DNA of 42,343 nucleotides from assembly GCF_028274965.1 (NCBI RefSeq), contig NZ_JAQCNO010000029.1, forward strand, positions 1-42,343, in the 5' to 3' direction. Below the pieces are notes generated by a model that saw only the letters and a program-made list of their open reading frames with translations, searched no databases and was not told the DNA's origin. Of the stretch, positions 26,332 through 35,224 are shown one piece after another. Position numbers and translations under genes: made by a program. Position 1 is the stretch's first letter. Each line of letters starts with the position of its first letter. The DNA comes from Natronomonas sp. (GTDB lineage Archaea > Halobacteriota > Halobacteria > Halobacteriales > Haloarculaceae).

Positions 26332-28614
26332 ATGGACGCCGATCGCCGCACCGACCCCGTCCGCTCGACGGTCCGAGCCCTGCGGGCGGAGGCGACCGCG
26401 ACCGACGAGCGCCGCCTCGTCGTCCTCAGCGGCGATCGGGCCGCCGGTGTCGACGCCGCGCGGGCGGCACTCGATGCGGTGGACCCAGCGGGCCCGGTCG
26501 TCTCGGTCTCCGAAGACCGGATCGTCGGCGAGCGCATCGATCCCTCCGGGACCGCGGCGCTGCTCGGAACGACTCACGAGTGCGTCGTCTTCGACGGTCA
26601 CGCCGCGCCGATCCCGAACGCACTCGGGCGAGCCGTCGGGACGGTCGGGGGCGGCGGTCTCTGCGTGCTGCTCGCGCCGCCGCTTTCGGAGTGGCCCGAG
26701 GCCGACGGCCCCCTCGAACGGCTGTTGGCCGCCCCGCCCTTTTCGGCCGACTCCGTCGGGACCCGGTTCAAGCGGCGGTTGGTGCGGACGCTTCGCTCTC
26801 ACACCGGGATCGCTATCATCGACGTCGACGCGGGCCGGATCGTAGCCGACGGCACGACGGACCCCGCTCCCCGGCGACGCGCCGATACCTGGACGCGCCC
26901 CGAAACGGCGGCGTTTCCGGCCGCGGTGTATGCGGCCTGCCGGACGGCCGACCAGCGGGACGCGGTCCGGGCCTGCGAGACGCTCGCAGACTCCGGGCGC
27001 GCCGTCGTGTTGCGGTCCGATCGCGGTCGCGGGAAATCGAGCGCCGGCGGGCTCGCGGCCGCGGCGCTTGCGGCGGGGGGTGCGGATGTCCTCGTCACGG
27101 CTCCGGCCTTCCGGAACGCGGCGGAGGTGTTCTCGCGGGCGAGCGAGACGCTCGAGACGCTCGGGGCGCTGTCCGAAACGCGAAAAGAAGCGCGCGGGTC
27201 CGCCCTGCGGACGGACGCCGGCGGGGCGGTGCGGTTCCAAACGCCACAACGGGCGATCGAGGACGGGGCCGATATTCTCCTCGTCGACGAGGCGGCGACG
27301 CTGCCGGTCCGGCGGCTCGAAGCGCTGCTCTCGGTCGCCCCGGCGGCGTGTTTCATGACGACGGTCCGGGGGTACGAGGGGACCGGACGGGGCTTCGACG
27401 TGCGGTTCCGGGACCGCCTCGAGACCGCCCGGACGGTCACGACGGTGACGCTGTCGGAGCCGATCCGGCACGCGCCCGCCGACCCGATCGAAGTGTGGCT
27501 GTTTCACGCGCTGTTGCTCGGGGCGACGCCCGCGGCGCCGCCGCTCGTCGACGGCGTCTCGCCGGCCGAAACGGTCTACGAGCGGCTCGATCGTGAGGAG
27601 CTCGCGGCGAACGAGCCGAAACTCGCCGAGGCGTTCGGGCTGCTCGTCGCCGCCCACTACCGGACGGAACCGAACGACCTCGCGAGGCTCCTCGACGCGC
27701 CGAACGTCGCGGTCCGGGCGCTCACAGTCGGGGGCCACGTCGCGTCGGTCGCCCTCCTCGGCCGCGAGGGCGGTCTCGACGAACGGACGCGGCGCGTCGC
27801 CTACGAGGGCGACCGCATCGAGGGCAACCTCGTTCCGGACCTGCTGACGAGCCAGCTCAGAGACCCCGAGGCGGCCGCCCCGACCGGGCTCCGCGTGATG
27901 CGCATCGCAACCCACCGCGCGGCCCGCTCGTCGGGGCTCGGATCGAGGCTCCTCGCCGAGATCAGAGACGAGTTCCGCCCCGGCGGGGACGGACGGCCGG
28001 GGCGGCTCGGAACGGTCGATTACCTCGCGACGAGCTACGGTGTGACGCCGCCGCTGTGTCGCTTCTGGCGGGAAAACGGCTACCGGAGCGTCCACCTCTC
28101 GGCGACGCGAAACGAGGCGAGCGGCGAGCACTCCGTCGTCATGCTCGATCCGCTGTCGCCGGCCGGCCGCGACCTCGCCGACAGGCACAGCGAGTGGTTC
28201 CGACGGCGGCTTCCGGGCGCTCTCGGCGGGCCGCTGTCGGCGGTCGACCCGGACGTCGTCCGCGCCGTGATCGGGGCGACGGCGGGCTCGGTGACCGTTT
28301 CGCTGTCCGATTTCGAGTGGCGGCTGGTCGCAAGCGCCGTCGACGGACCGGGGCAGTACGGGACCGCCCCGGCCGCCTTCCGGCGGCTCGCGTTCGCGAC
28401 GCTTCTCGACGGGTGGGCAGACGACGAGACGGAACGGCTCCTGACGACGAAAGTTCTGCAGGGCCGGGCGTGGGACGAGACCGCCAACGCGCTCGGGTTT
28501 CCCTCAGAGCGGGCCTGTATGCGGGCTCTCGGCGACGTGTTCGGCCCGATCGTCGAGACGTACGGCGCGGCGGTCGCACGCGAGGAACTCGAGCGGTACC
28601 GCGACCCGACGTAG
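26332..28614 (+). CDS. tmcA: tRNA(Met) cytidine acetyltransferase TmcA
   Basis: Acetylates cytidine to ac4C in RNA, classically the wobble position of elongator tRNA-Met; archaeal homologues can modify many RNAs. It has 760 residues. An N-terminal domain precedes a helicase-like ATPase with Walker A in RGRGKSSAGG near 232 and Walker B/DEAx in LLVDEAATLP near 318. The GNAT acetyl-CoA domain has VMRIATHRAARSSGLGSRLL near 522-541, followed by a C-terminal tRNA-binding region. The ATG at 26332 is chosen because the reading frame upstream is antisense to the MDR gene. Confidence 0.94.
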   Translation: MDADRRTDPVRSTVRALRAEATATDERRLVVLSGDRAAGVDAARAALDAVDPAGPVVSVSEDRIVGERIDPSGTAALLGTTHECVVFDGHAAPIPNALGRAVGTVGGGGLCVLLAPPLSEWPEADGPLERLLAAPPFSADSVGTRFKRRLVRTLRSHTGIAIIDVDAGRIVADGTTDPAPRRRADTWTRPETAAFPAAVYAACRTADQRDAVRACETLADSGRAVVLRSDRGRGKSSAGGLAAAALAAGGADVLVTAPAFRNAAEVFSRASETLETLGALSETRKEARGSALRTDAGGAVRFQTPQRAIEDGADILLVDEAATLPVRRLEALLSVAPAACFMTTVRGYEGTGRGFDVRFRDRLETARTVTTVTLSEPIRHAPADPIEVWLFHALLLGATPAAPPLVDGVSPAETVYERLDREELAANEPKLAEAFGLLVAAHYRTEPNDLARLLDAPNVAVRALTVGGHVASVALLGREGGLDERTRRVAYEGDRIEGNLVPDLLTSQLRDPEAAAPTGLRVMRIATHRAARSSGLGSRLLAEIRDEFRPGGDGRPGRLGTVDYLATSYGVTPPLCRFWRENGYRSVHLSATRNEASGEHSVVMLDPLSPAGRDLADRHSEWFRRRLPGALGGPLSAVDPDVVRAVIGATAGSVTVSLSDFEWRLVASAVDGPGQYGTAPAAFRRLAFATLLDGWADDETERLLTTKVLQGRAWDETANALGFPSERACMRALGDVFGPIVETYGAAVAREELERYRDPT

Positions 28615-28680
28615 GGCCGGCGGCGACGCGGAACGTTGTGTGTCGCCGGACGACGCGAAAAAACGGGACGGGGCGTTCGG

Positions 28681-29142
28681 CTACTCGTACAGCCAGGTCT
28701 CGTCGATCCGGTCGTACTCCTGGAGCTCCTCGGCGTCGAAAAAGAGGCCGATCTCCCGCTCGGCCGAGCCCTCCTCGGTGTCGGAGCCGTGGATCACGTT
28801 CCGGCCGAGATCCAAGCCGAAATCGCCCCGGATCGTCCCGGGGGCGGACTCGGCCGGGTCGGTTTCGCCCATCATCCGACGGACCTGTGCGATCGCGTCG
28901 TTGCCCTCCCAGACCATAGCGAAGACCGGTCCGGAGGTGATGAACGACGAGAGGTCGTCGAAGAAGGGCTTGTCGACGTGTTCGGCGTAGTGCTCGCGAG
29001 CGAGGTCGTCGTCGATCCGCATGAACTTCCCCGCGACGAGTTTCAGCCCGCGCTCCTCGAAGCGCGAGACGATCTCGCCGACGAGCCCGCGCTGGACGCC
29101 GTCGGGCTTGACCATGACGAACGTGCGCTCGGCGTCCGCCAT
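28681..29142 (-). CDS. ndk: Nucleoside diphosphate kinase
   Basis: Exchanges gamma-phosphates among NTPs in the cytoplasm. It has 153 residues. [18 protein letters not shown] opens the protein, and the phospho-histidine is in RNVIHGSDT near 117. [10 protein letters not shown] and [12 protein letters not shown] are also family segments. It is the last gene of the L7Ae-S28e-L24e-Ndk operon, with the L24e stop immediately before its ATG. Confidence 0.97.
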   Translation of the reverse strand: MADAERTFVMVKPDGVQRGLVGEIVSRFEERGLKLVAGKFMRIDDDLAREHYAEHVDKPFFDDLSSFITSGPVFAMVWEGNDAIAQVRRMMGETDPAESAPGTIRGDFGLDLGRNVIHGSDTEEGSAEREIGLFFDAEELQEYDRIDETWLYE

Positions 29143-29478
29143 TCAGGCCTCGACCTCCTCGCCGTCCTCGCCGTCCTCGCCTTCGTCCTGGGTCTCGTTT
29201 TCGCCTTCGGTTTCGCTCTCTGCTTCGTCCCCGTCGCCGTCCTCGTCGGGGTCTGTCGCCTCCGGATCGGACTCGGCGTCTTCGACGCTCTCGGTCTTGC
29301 CCTCGTCCTCCTCGTAGCCGATCCACTCGAGGTCTCGCGCCTCCCGACCCATGAAGTAGTTCTTCTCGCACTTCGCGTCGGCGAACCAGAGCACGGTGCC
29401 GTCGGTCTTGACGTACATCGTCCCGGTCCCCGGCTCGATCTCCTGTCCGCTGTAGTCGCAGGTGCGTTTCTGAACCAT
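29143..29478 (-). CDS. rpl24e: 50S ribosomal protein L24e with altered zinc motif and acidic tail
   Basis: eL24, 111 residues. The core (about 1-60) reads [38 protein letters not shown]. In Cys4 homologues such as Haloarcula marismortui L24e the pattern is CDYCG...CSSKC; here the second and third cysteines are Ser and Ala, so the zinc site is incomplete. After the core comes a tail of about 50 residues, mostly Asp and Glu, absent from the short homologues I know. Its ATG overlaps the S28e stop by 1 nt. Confidence 0.93.
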   Translation of the reverse strand: MVQKRTCDYSGQEIEPGTGTMYVKTDGTVLWFADAKCEKNYFMGREARDLEWIGYEEDEGKTESVEDAESDPEATDPDEDGDGDEAESETEGENETQDEGEDGEDGEEVEA

Positions 29479-29702
29479 TATTGGCCTCCGATGGAGTCCG
29501 CCTCGCGAGCCGTCTCGCGGAGCTGTAACACGTCGCCGACGCGGACCGGACCGAGGACGTTCCGGGCGATGATCCGCCCTTGGTTTTCGCCCTCCTTGAT
29601 CCGGCACTTGACCTGCATGGCCTCGCCGTGCATGCCGGTCTTGCCGACGACTTCGATCACTTCGGCGGGCGTCGCGCCGCCCCCGTCGTTTTCAGTGCTC
29701 AT
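29478..29702 (-). CDS. rps28e: 30S ribosomal protein S28e
   Basis: eS28, OB-fold protein at the mRNA exit region of the small subunit, 74 residues. Diagnostic are [42 protein letters not shown] and the C-terminal [11 protein letters not shown]. It sits 10 nt after rpl7ae and overlaps rpl24e by 1 nt. Confidence 0.97.
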   Translation of the reverse strand: MSTENDGGGATPAEVIEVVGKTGMHGEAMQVKCRIKEGENQGRIIARNVLGPVRVGDVLQLRETAREADSIGGQ

Positions 29703-29712
29703 CCTCTCTCAC

Positions 29713-30075
29713 CTACCGGAGTTCCTCGACCTTCTCGGCGATGTCCTCGACCGCATCGCTCGCGTCGCCCGGGTCGACGATCGCCGCGGCGGCGCTGCCG
29801 ACCTGCAACCCGGCGGCGTGGCCGATGTCGTCCTGCGTGCCGACGAAGACGTAGGCCGTCTCCTTTTCGGCCGCGATCTCCGGGAGGTGCATGACGACCT
29901 CCTCGGGGCTGACGTCTTCGGCGATGAAGACGAGTTCGGCGTTGCCGCGCTCGACGGCTTTGGTCGTCTCGTTCGTTCCCTTCTTTACCGATCCTGTGTC
30001 CCGGGCGACCTCGAGGGCCTCGATGGCGTCGTCCTCGAGGTCGGCCGGCACGTCGAAATCTACGTATACTGACAT
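29713..30075 (-). CDS. rpl7ae: 50S ribosomal protein L7Ae
   Basis: Kink-turn RNA-binding protein of the large subunit and also a core part of box C/D and H/ACA RNPs and archaeal RNase P. It has 120 residues. The RNA-binding segment [28 protein letters not shown] (split here at about 30-57) and [16 protein letters not shown] are clear. It opens the operon that continues with S28e, L24e and Ndk, behind a long leader. Confidence 0.97.
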   Translation of the reverse strand: MSVYVDFDVPADLEDDAIEALEVARDTGSVKKGTNETTKAVERGNAELVFIAEDVSPEEVVMHLPEIAAEKETAYVFVGTQDDIGHAAGLQVGSAAAAIVDPGDASDAVEDIAEKVEELR

Positions 30076-30214
30076 TTGACTTGGCTCCTCCCACGCGCGG
30101 GCTCGCGCTCCCCCGCCGTCGAATCCGGGCGCTCGAACGCCCCGGGTTCTCGCACTCCGAGAGTGCGTCTGGGTCCTGTCCGGCTAGGAGCATCACAACC
30201 CCGCGTAGGCTGTA
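30076..30214 (-). promoter_or_regulatory. Hairpin-rich 5' leader of rpl7ae operon
   Basis: About 140 nt between the predicted transcription start and the L7Ae ATG, without a convincing ORF. Three GC-rich hairpins follow each other: 30095-30108 (GCGCG/CGCGC, 4-nt loop), 30125-30145 (CCGGGCG against CGCCCCGG with one bulge) and 30152-30166 (GCACTC/GAGTGC, 3-nt loop). A GGAGG lies about 15 nt before the ATG. L7Ae is known to bind its own leader in some archaea, but no clear kink-turn was found here. Confidence 0.5.
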
Positions 30215-30235
30215 CCCCACCGTACTGCACCACCG

Positions 30236-30242
30236 CATAAAA
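30236..30242 (-). promoter_or_regulatory. rpl7ae operon TATA box
   Basis: Minus-strand TTTTATG, predicting transcription from about 30214. Confidence 0.5.
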
Positions 30243-30420
30243 GCGCTTATGAACTGCGTCGGCCGTGACACGCCGCGGCACGGTCCGGCGCCACCCGACC
30301 GTGACACGGAAGCGGGCTCCAAACGGCGGGGAAAACGACGGGTCGGTGGCACTACGGGTGGTCGTGGGGGTACGCGGGCGTGGTGCGCGATCGCTTCTCA
30401 TAGCGGATACAGCGCGGAAA

Positions 30421-30440
30421 CCCACCCGTTCACGGGTGGG
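30421..30440 (+). repeat. Left-end palindrome of the IS element
   Basis: Perfect 8-bp stem with a TTCA loop; like the right-end hairpin it starts with CCCAC and ends with GTGGG. Confidence 0.75.
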
Positions 30441-30530
30441 AGGAAGCGCGTAAGCTCCGTGCATCCAATCACCAGCCACGACAAGGCCGACTCCCCAGTA
30501 CTGTTGAATTACCAAGTATACATATGATAT

Positions 30531-31790
<1,260 letters not shown>

Positions 31791-31874
31791 CGCTGTCGCG
31801 TCCGTGCGCCCCGGGGCTAATGAGTGAAAACATTATTTTTCAAAATACGATATAATCTTATTCGAGTGGAAAGC

Positions 31875-31880
31875 TTTAAG
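31875..31880 (+). promoter_or_regulatory. dpsA promoter (TATA)
   Basis: TTTAAG, about 29 nt before the ATG at 31907. An AT-rich island at 31828-31862 lies just upstream, between the IS right end and the promoter. Confidence 0.5.
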
Positions 31881-31906
31881 AGCGTTCGAGCCCTACGTTA
31901 GTGTAC

Positions 31907-32452
31907 ATGAGCACCCAAGAGACAGTCCGCCGTCAGGCCGGAAGCGTCGAAGAGACCGCCCTCGGGATCGAACCCGAGAAGGCCGAACAGCTGGTCGACG
32001 CGCTGAACACCGACCTCGCCGCGGCGTACGTCCTGTACCACCAGATCAAAAAGCACCACTGGAACGTCGAGGGCGCGGAGTTCCTCGGAGTCCACGAGTA
32101 CCTCGGCGAGGTCGCCGAAGACCTCGAGGAGGGCGCCGACGAACTGGCGGAGCGCGCCCAGGCAATCGGCGGCGTCCCGCTGTCCGGCGGTGCTACCTAC
32201 GAGGCGCACGCGCCCATCGAACCGGAAGGCGAGGACGTATACGGGATCCGAACGTCCCTCGAGAACGACCTCGAGGCGTTCGGCGTCATCATCGAGTCGA
32301 TGCGCGACCACATCGAGCTCGCGGACACCCTCGGCGACTACGCCACCGAGGAGATCCTCCGGGACAACCTCGAAACGGTCGAAGAGCACGCACACCACCT
32401 CGAGCACTACCTCGAGGACGACTCGCTGGTCGTCGAATCGGCCGTCAACTAG
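31907..32452 (+). CDS. dpsA: DNA-protecting ferritin-like protein DpsA
   Basis: Dps-family mini-ferritin of 181 residues that stores iron and protects against peroxide as a 12-mer. A four-helix bundle is evident: AEQLVDALNTDLAAAYVLYHQIKKHHWNV-type helix A with ferroxidase His residues in YHQIKKHHWNVEG, then EYLGEVAEDLEEGADELAERAQAIGG with acidic ligands, and a C-terminal EEHAHHLEHYLEDD. The ATG at 31907 is preferred over a GTG two codons earlier because of TATA spacing. Oxidative or iron control is expected from the family; no operator was identified. Confidence 0.95.
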   Translation: MSTQETVRRQAGSVEETALGIEPEKAEQLVDALNTDLAAAYVLYHQIKKHHWNVEGAEFLGVHEYLGEVAEDLEEGADELAERAQAIGGVPLSGGATYEAHAPIEPEGEDVYGIRTSLENDLEAFGVIIESMRDHIELADTLGDYATEEILRDNLETVEEHAHHLEHYLEDDSLVVESAVN

Positions 32453-32491
32453 AAGCGTCGTCAGAGGGCGATAGACGCCGCGTACCGTCTT

Positions 32492-32656
32492 TTACCGCTG
32501 GACGTCGACGGTCAGATCGGTCGAGATCCACCCGTCGTTGTTGCCCGGTTCGGTGAACACCGTCCGCTCCGGTGACGTCGCGTGCGCTCGAAGCCCGACC
32601 GGGGGTTCGTTCTCTCCCTCCCGCGTCGCCTCGTCTCGTTCGGTGGAAACTCCCAT
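32492..32656 (-). CDS. Small conserved haloarchaeal-type protein
   Basis: 54-residue protein, unrecognised. It ends with VFTEPGNNDGWISTDLTVDVQR, a pattern that I associate with small haloarchaeal proteins of unknown function. The N-terminal half is polar and probably flexible. A minus-strand TATA-like CTTTAGA (32682-32688) lies about 29 nt upstream of the ATG, supporting expression. It is convergent with dpsA and divergent from the gene at 32804. Confidence 0.6.
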   Translation of the reverse strand: MGVSTERDEATREGENEPPVGLRAHATSPERTVFTEPGNNDGWISTDLTVDVQR

Positions 32657-32681
32657 TGCCCTCCTCTCTGCGTCCGACCGT

Positions 32682-32688
32682 CTAAAGG
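32682..32688 (-). promoter_or_regulatory. TATA box of the 54-residue protein gene
   Basis: Minus-strand CTTTAGA about 29 nt before the ATG at 32656. Confidence 0.4.
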
Positions 32689-32689
32689 G

Positions 32690-32706
32690 TTTTGGTCGGC
32701 CTAAAC
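32690..32706. promoter_or_regulatory. TTTTGG-N4-CCTAAAC site A
   Basis: TTTTGGTCGGCCTAAAC, an imperfect inverted repeat (TTTwGG/CCwAAA). It lies in the divergent region between 32656 and 32804 and is nearly identical to a site at 35142. The form resembles DtxR/SirR-type metal-regulator operators of haloarchaea; the regulator is inference. Confidence 0.4.
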
Positions 32707-32803
32707 GATGCCGCGCCCACCCGACGGCACCGAGCGCTCGAATCCGGAGGCGAGCGGCTGCGACGGGGCGTACTGTTTTGCGTATCCGCGCCCCAGACGC
32801 CGT

Positions 32804-33544
32804 ATGGACGACCGTGACCACGAGCGGCGTCGTGATCTCGAGGACGCGACGGCTGAGCTCACCGAGACGCTCGAGGACCTCAGAGCGGAGCTCCGAGCGC
32901 CCCCCGAGGGCCCGCTCGGCCTCCCGCGCCCGCCGACGCCCTCGGAGCTGCTCCGGTTCACGGAGCAGTACACCATCCCCACGCTCATCGCGCTGTTGGA
33001 GGCGAGCATTCGGGCGCTCGAGTTGCTCGCCGCCGCGCTCCGCGTCGCCGACGGCCGGCCGATCGACGCGGTCGCGGGGCGCTCCGGAAAGGACGCGGCG
33101 CGGGGCTCTCTCGACGCCGTCGGGCGGGCGGGCCGCGATCGGATCGCCGAGGCCAGCCGGGAGACGCTTGCGCGCCTCGACGACGCGCTGGCCGAGTTGC
33201 AGTCCGCCGCCGCGGGCGACCCCGCCGACCCGCAGGTCCAGGAACTGCTCGGCGAGGCTCGCGACCTCCGGGCGGAGGTCGACCGGCGGCTGGAGCGGGC
33301 CGTCTCGGAGCCCCCCTCCGAGACCGGTAGCGACCGCCCCGAGGCAGGAAGCGATACCGAGCCCGACGGGACGGACCCGGAGACGAGCGAAGAGCGCGTC
33401 GGCATCGACGTCGACGAGGAGTTAGCGTCGATCAAGCGACGCGTCGACGACGGACACGCGGGCGAAGCCGGGGTGGACGACGAAAACGAAAGCGAAGACG
33501 GAGGCGTATCGAACCGCCAGGGCGATCAAAGCGACGGCGCCTGA
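32804..33544 (+). CDS. Hypothetical coiled-coil haloarchaeal protein
   Basis: 246-residue protein, function unknown. The N-terminal 40 residues form a charged coiled coil (RRDLEDATAELTETLEDLRAELR). A conserved-looking block follows: PPEGPLGLPRPPTPSELLRF and a hydrophobic helix (TIPTLIALLEASIRALELLAAALR) near 58-82. A second helical part precedes a long acidic tail from about residue 180. A TATA-like TTTTGC (32776-32781) places the transcript start at the ATG. It resembles a haloarchaeal family of unknown function that may associate with membranes or partners through the central helix. Confidence 0.72.
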   Translation: MDDRDHERRRDLEDATAELTETLEDLRAELRAPPEGPLGLPRPPTPSELLRFTEQYTIPTLIALLEASIRALELLAAALRVADGRPIDAVAGRSGKDAARGSLDAVGRAGRDRIAEASRETLARLDDALAELQSAAAGDPADPQVQELLGEARDLRAEVDRRLERAVSEPPSETGSDRPEAGSDTEPDGTDPETSEERVGIDVDEELASIKRRVDDGHAGEAGVDDENESEDGGVSNRQGDQSDGA

Positions 33545-33553
33545 GCCGTCCGC

Positions 33554-33916
33554 CTACTCGATCGGCTCGAACCGGTAGCCGTCCCACGATTGGCTCTCGG
33601 GCTCTCGGATCCCGGCGCCCGGCTCCCGCAGCTCGTCGCACTCGACCGGGCGGACCTCGTCGCCGGTCTCGACGTCGCCGGTCGTGAGCTGACAGAGCGC
33701 TCGGACGGCCGTCCCCTCGACGTCGAACTCGACGATCGCCAGGTGGTTCGGCTCGCGGACCCCCGGCGGCGTCGCGTGCGACGTCGTCCACGTCACCACC
33801 TCGGCCGTGTACTCGCTCAGATCGACCGTCCCGACGGGCTCGCTCCCATCCGGGCCGATCGGGTGTCCGGGGTACGTGATCGATCCGTCGTCGTAGCGGT
33901 AAGCGTCCATCGTCAT
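33554..33916 (-). CDS. DUF35-type OB-fold protein lacking the zinc ribbon
   Basis: 120-residue protein of the DUF35/acyl-CoA-associated OB-fold family. It has TAEVVTWTTSHATPPGVREPNHLAIVEFD and ALCQLTTGDVETGDEVRPVE, the usual OB-fold core. The N-terminal rubredoxin-like Cys4 ribbon found in most DUF35 proteins is missing; only two isolated cysteines occur. The ATG overlaps the thiolase stop (ATGA). In archaea DUF35 proteins form complexes with thiolases and bind CoA substrates, so it is probably the partner of the neighbouring protein. Confidence 0.85.
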   Translation of the reverse strand: MTMDAYRYDDGSITYPGHPIGPDGSEPVGTVDLSEYTAEVVTWTTSHATPPGVREPNHLAIVEFDVEGTAVRALCQLTTGDVETGDEVRPVECDELREPGAGIREPESQSWDGYRFEPIE

Positions 33917-35067
33917 CGGCGACCCTCCATGATGGCCGTCGTAACGCAGTTCCCGAACCCGCCGACGTTACACGCCACCCCGACGTCGGCGTCGACCTGC
34001 CGATCCCCGGCGTCGCCGGTCACCTGCTTGTAGATCTCATAGCCCTGTGCGACCCCCGACGCCCCGAGCGGGTGGCCCTTCGATTTCAGCCCGCCGGAGG
34101 TGTTGATCGGCCGCTCGCCGTCGATGGCCGTCGTGCCCCGATCCATCTCCTTCCAGGCCTCCCCCTCGGGGGCGAACCCCAGCGCCTCCATCTGGAGGAA
34201 CTCGAGGATCGTGAACATGTCGTGGAGCTCGGCGACATCGACGTCTTCGGGGCCGATGCCGGCCATCTCGTAGGCCTGCCGACCGGACTCGACGACGCCG
34301 CCCATCGTGGTCGGGTCGGTCCGCTCGTGGACGACGTGGGTGTCCGTCGCGCCCGCGACCCCGGAGACGACGGCGTACTCGTCGGTGTACTCCGAGGCGA
34401 CCTCCTCGGGGCAGAACAACAGCGCCGCCGAGCCGTCGGTGATCGGGCAGAAGTCGTACAGGCGGAGCGGGTCGGCGACCATCGGCGCCTCCATCGCCGT
34501 CTCGACGTCGATCTCCTTTCGGAACTGCGCGTGGGGGTTGTCGACGCCGTTGGCGTGGTTCTTGACGGCGACCTTCGCGAGGCTCTCGCGGGGCGCGCCG
34601 TACTCCTCTAAGTACAGCCTGGCGGCGAGGCCCGCGAACGACGGCAGCGTCACCCCCTGTTTGTACTCGACGGGGTGGGTCAGCGAGGCGATGACGTCGG
34701 TCGCCTCGCCGGTCGTGCGGTGTGTCATCTTCTCGCCGCCGACGAGGAGGGTCATCTCGGAGGCCCCGCTGGCGACCGACTGCCAGGCCGCGTAGATCCC
34801 GGCCCCGCCCGAGGAGGAGGTCTGATCGACGCGTTGGGTGTACGCCGGCATCGCCGACAGATCGTGTGCGAGCGCGTTCGGGACGCCGGTCTGACCCTCG
34901 AACTCGCCGCTGGCCATGTTCGAGACGTAGAGGTGATCGATCCGGTCGGACTCGACGCCGGCGTCGTCGAGACAGGCCATCCCGGCCTCGGCGAGCAACC
35001 CGAGGATCCACTCCTCGCGCTCGCCGAACTGGGTCATCGACGCGCCGATTACTGCCACATCTGACAT
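33913..35067 (-). CDS. Thiolase-like (SCP2-type) protein with Ser at the nucleophile position
   Basis: Thiolase-superfamily protein of 384 residues. The C-terminal catalytic features are intact: His in SKGHPLGASG near 345 and Cys in ACNVGGFGN near 370. At the usual nucleophilic cysteine the sequence is VDQTSSSGGAG (near 85), with serines encoded by TCC/TCG codons. A standard thiolase condensation or cleavage is thus doubtful; other SCP2-thiolase-like proteins share this loss. It is operonic with the DUF35 protein. The start ATG at 35067 follows a TATA-like GTTTAGG by about 27 nt. Confidence 0.9.
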   Translation of the reverse strand: MSDVAVIGASMTQFGEREEWILGLLAEAGMACLDDAGVESDRIDHLYVSNMASGEFEGQTGVPNALAHDLSAMPAYTQRVDQTSSSGGAGIYAAWQSVASGASEMTLLVGGEKMTHRTTGEATDVIASLTHPVEYKQGVTLPSFAGLAARLYLEEYGAPRESLAKVAVKNHANGVDNPHAQFRKEIDVETAMEAPMVADPLRLYDFCPITDGSAALLFCPEEVASEYTDEYAVVSGVAGATDTHVVHERTDPTTMGGVVESGRQAYEMAGIGPEDVDVAELHDMFTILEFLQMEALGFAPEGEAWKEMDRGTTAIDGERPINTSGGLKSKGHPLGASGVAQGYEIYKQVTGDAGDRQVDADVGVACNVGGFGNCVTTAIMEGRR

Positions 35068-35089
35068 AGCGGCCACATCAGACCCGACC

Positions 35090-35098
35090 GGCCTAAAC
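35090..35098 (-). promoter_or_regulatory. Thiolase-like gene promoter, GTTTAGGCC
   Basis: Minus-strand GTTTAGGCC is centred about 27 nt before the ATG at 35067 and may be the TATA box. It also repeats one half of sites A and B, so control by the same factor is possible. Confidence 0.4.
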
Positions 35099-35141
35099 GT
35101 TCCGCCCTGTCGCTTGCGGCCGCCGCGGCGAACGGAAGGGT

Positions 35142-35158
35142 TTTTGGTTTGCCTAAAC
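35142..35158. promoter_or_regulatory. TTTTGG-N4-CCTAAAC site B
   Basis: TTTTGGTTTGCCTAAAC, matching site A (32690-32706) at nearly every position including the upstream AAGGG. It lies about 13 nt before the short ORF at 35171 and may overlap the TATA of the ABC ATPase transcript. Metal-dependent repression is a plausible reading. Confidence 0.42.
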
Positions 35159-35170
35159 AATGGACGGGCA

Positions 35171-35224
35171 ATGAACGACACTCCGTCCGCCGACGACCGC
35201 GGAGGCGATCGCGATGTCGAGTGA
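35171..35224 (+). CDS. 17-codon upstream ORF overlapping the ABC ATPase start
   Basis: Reads MNDTPSADDRGGDRDVE and stops 11 nt inside the ABC ATPase gene in another frame. Its ATG lies about 27 nt after a T-rich TATA-like stretch (35141-35145), so it could be the leaderless first ORF of the message. The ATPase Shine-Dalgarno (GGAGG, 35201-35205) lies within it. It may couple translation, or be the surviving 3' end of a lost permease gene. Confidence 0.4.
   Translation: MNDTPSADDRGGDRDVE

Noticed and set aside
25252-28188. A 978-codon minus-strand frame across tmcA
   Set aside because: Only its last 334 codons (25252-26256) look like a protein. The rest is antisense to tmcA and has the arginine/proline-rich composition typical of shadow frames in high-GC DNA.
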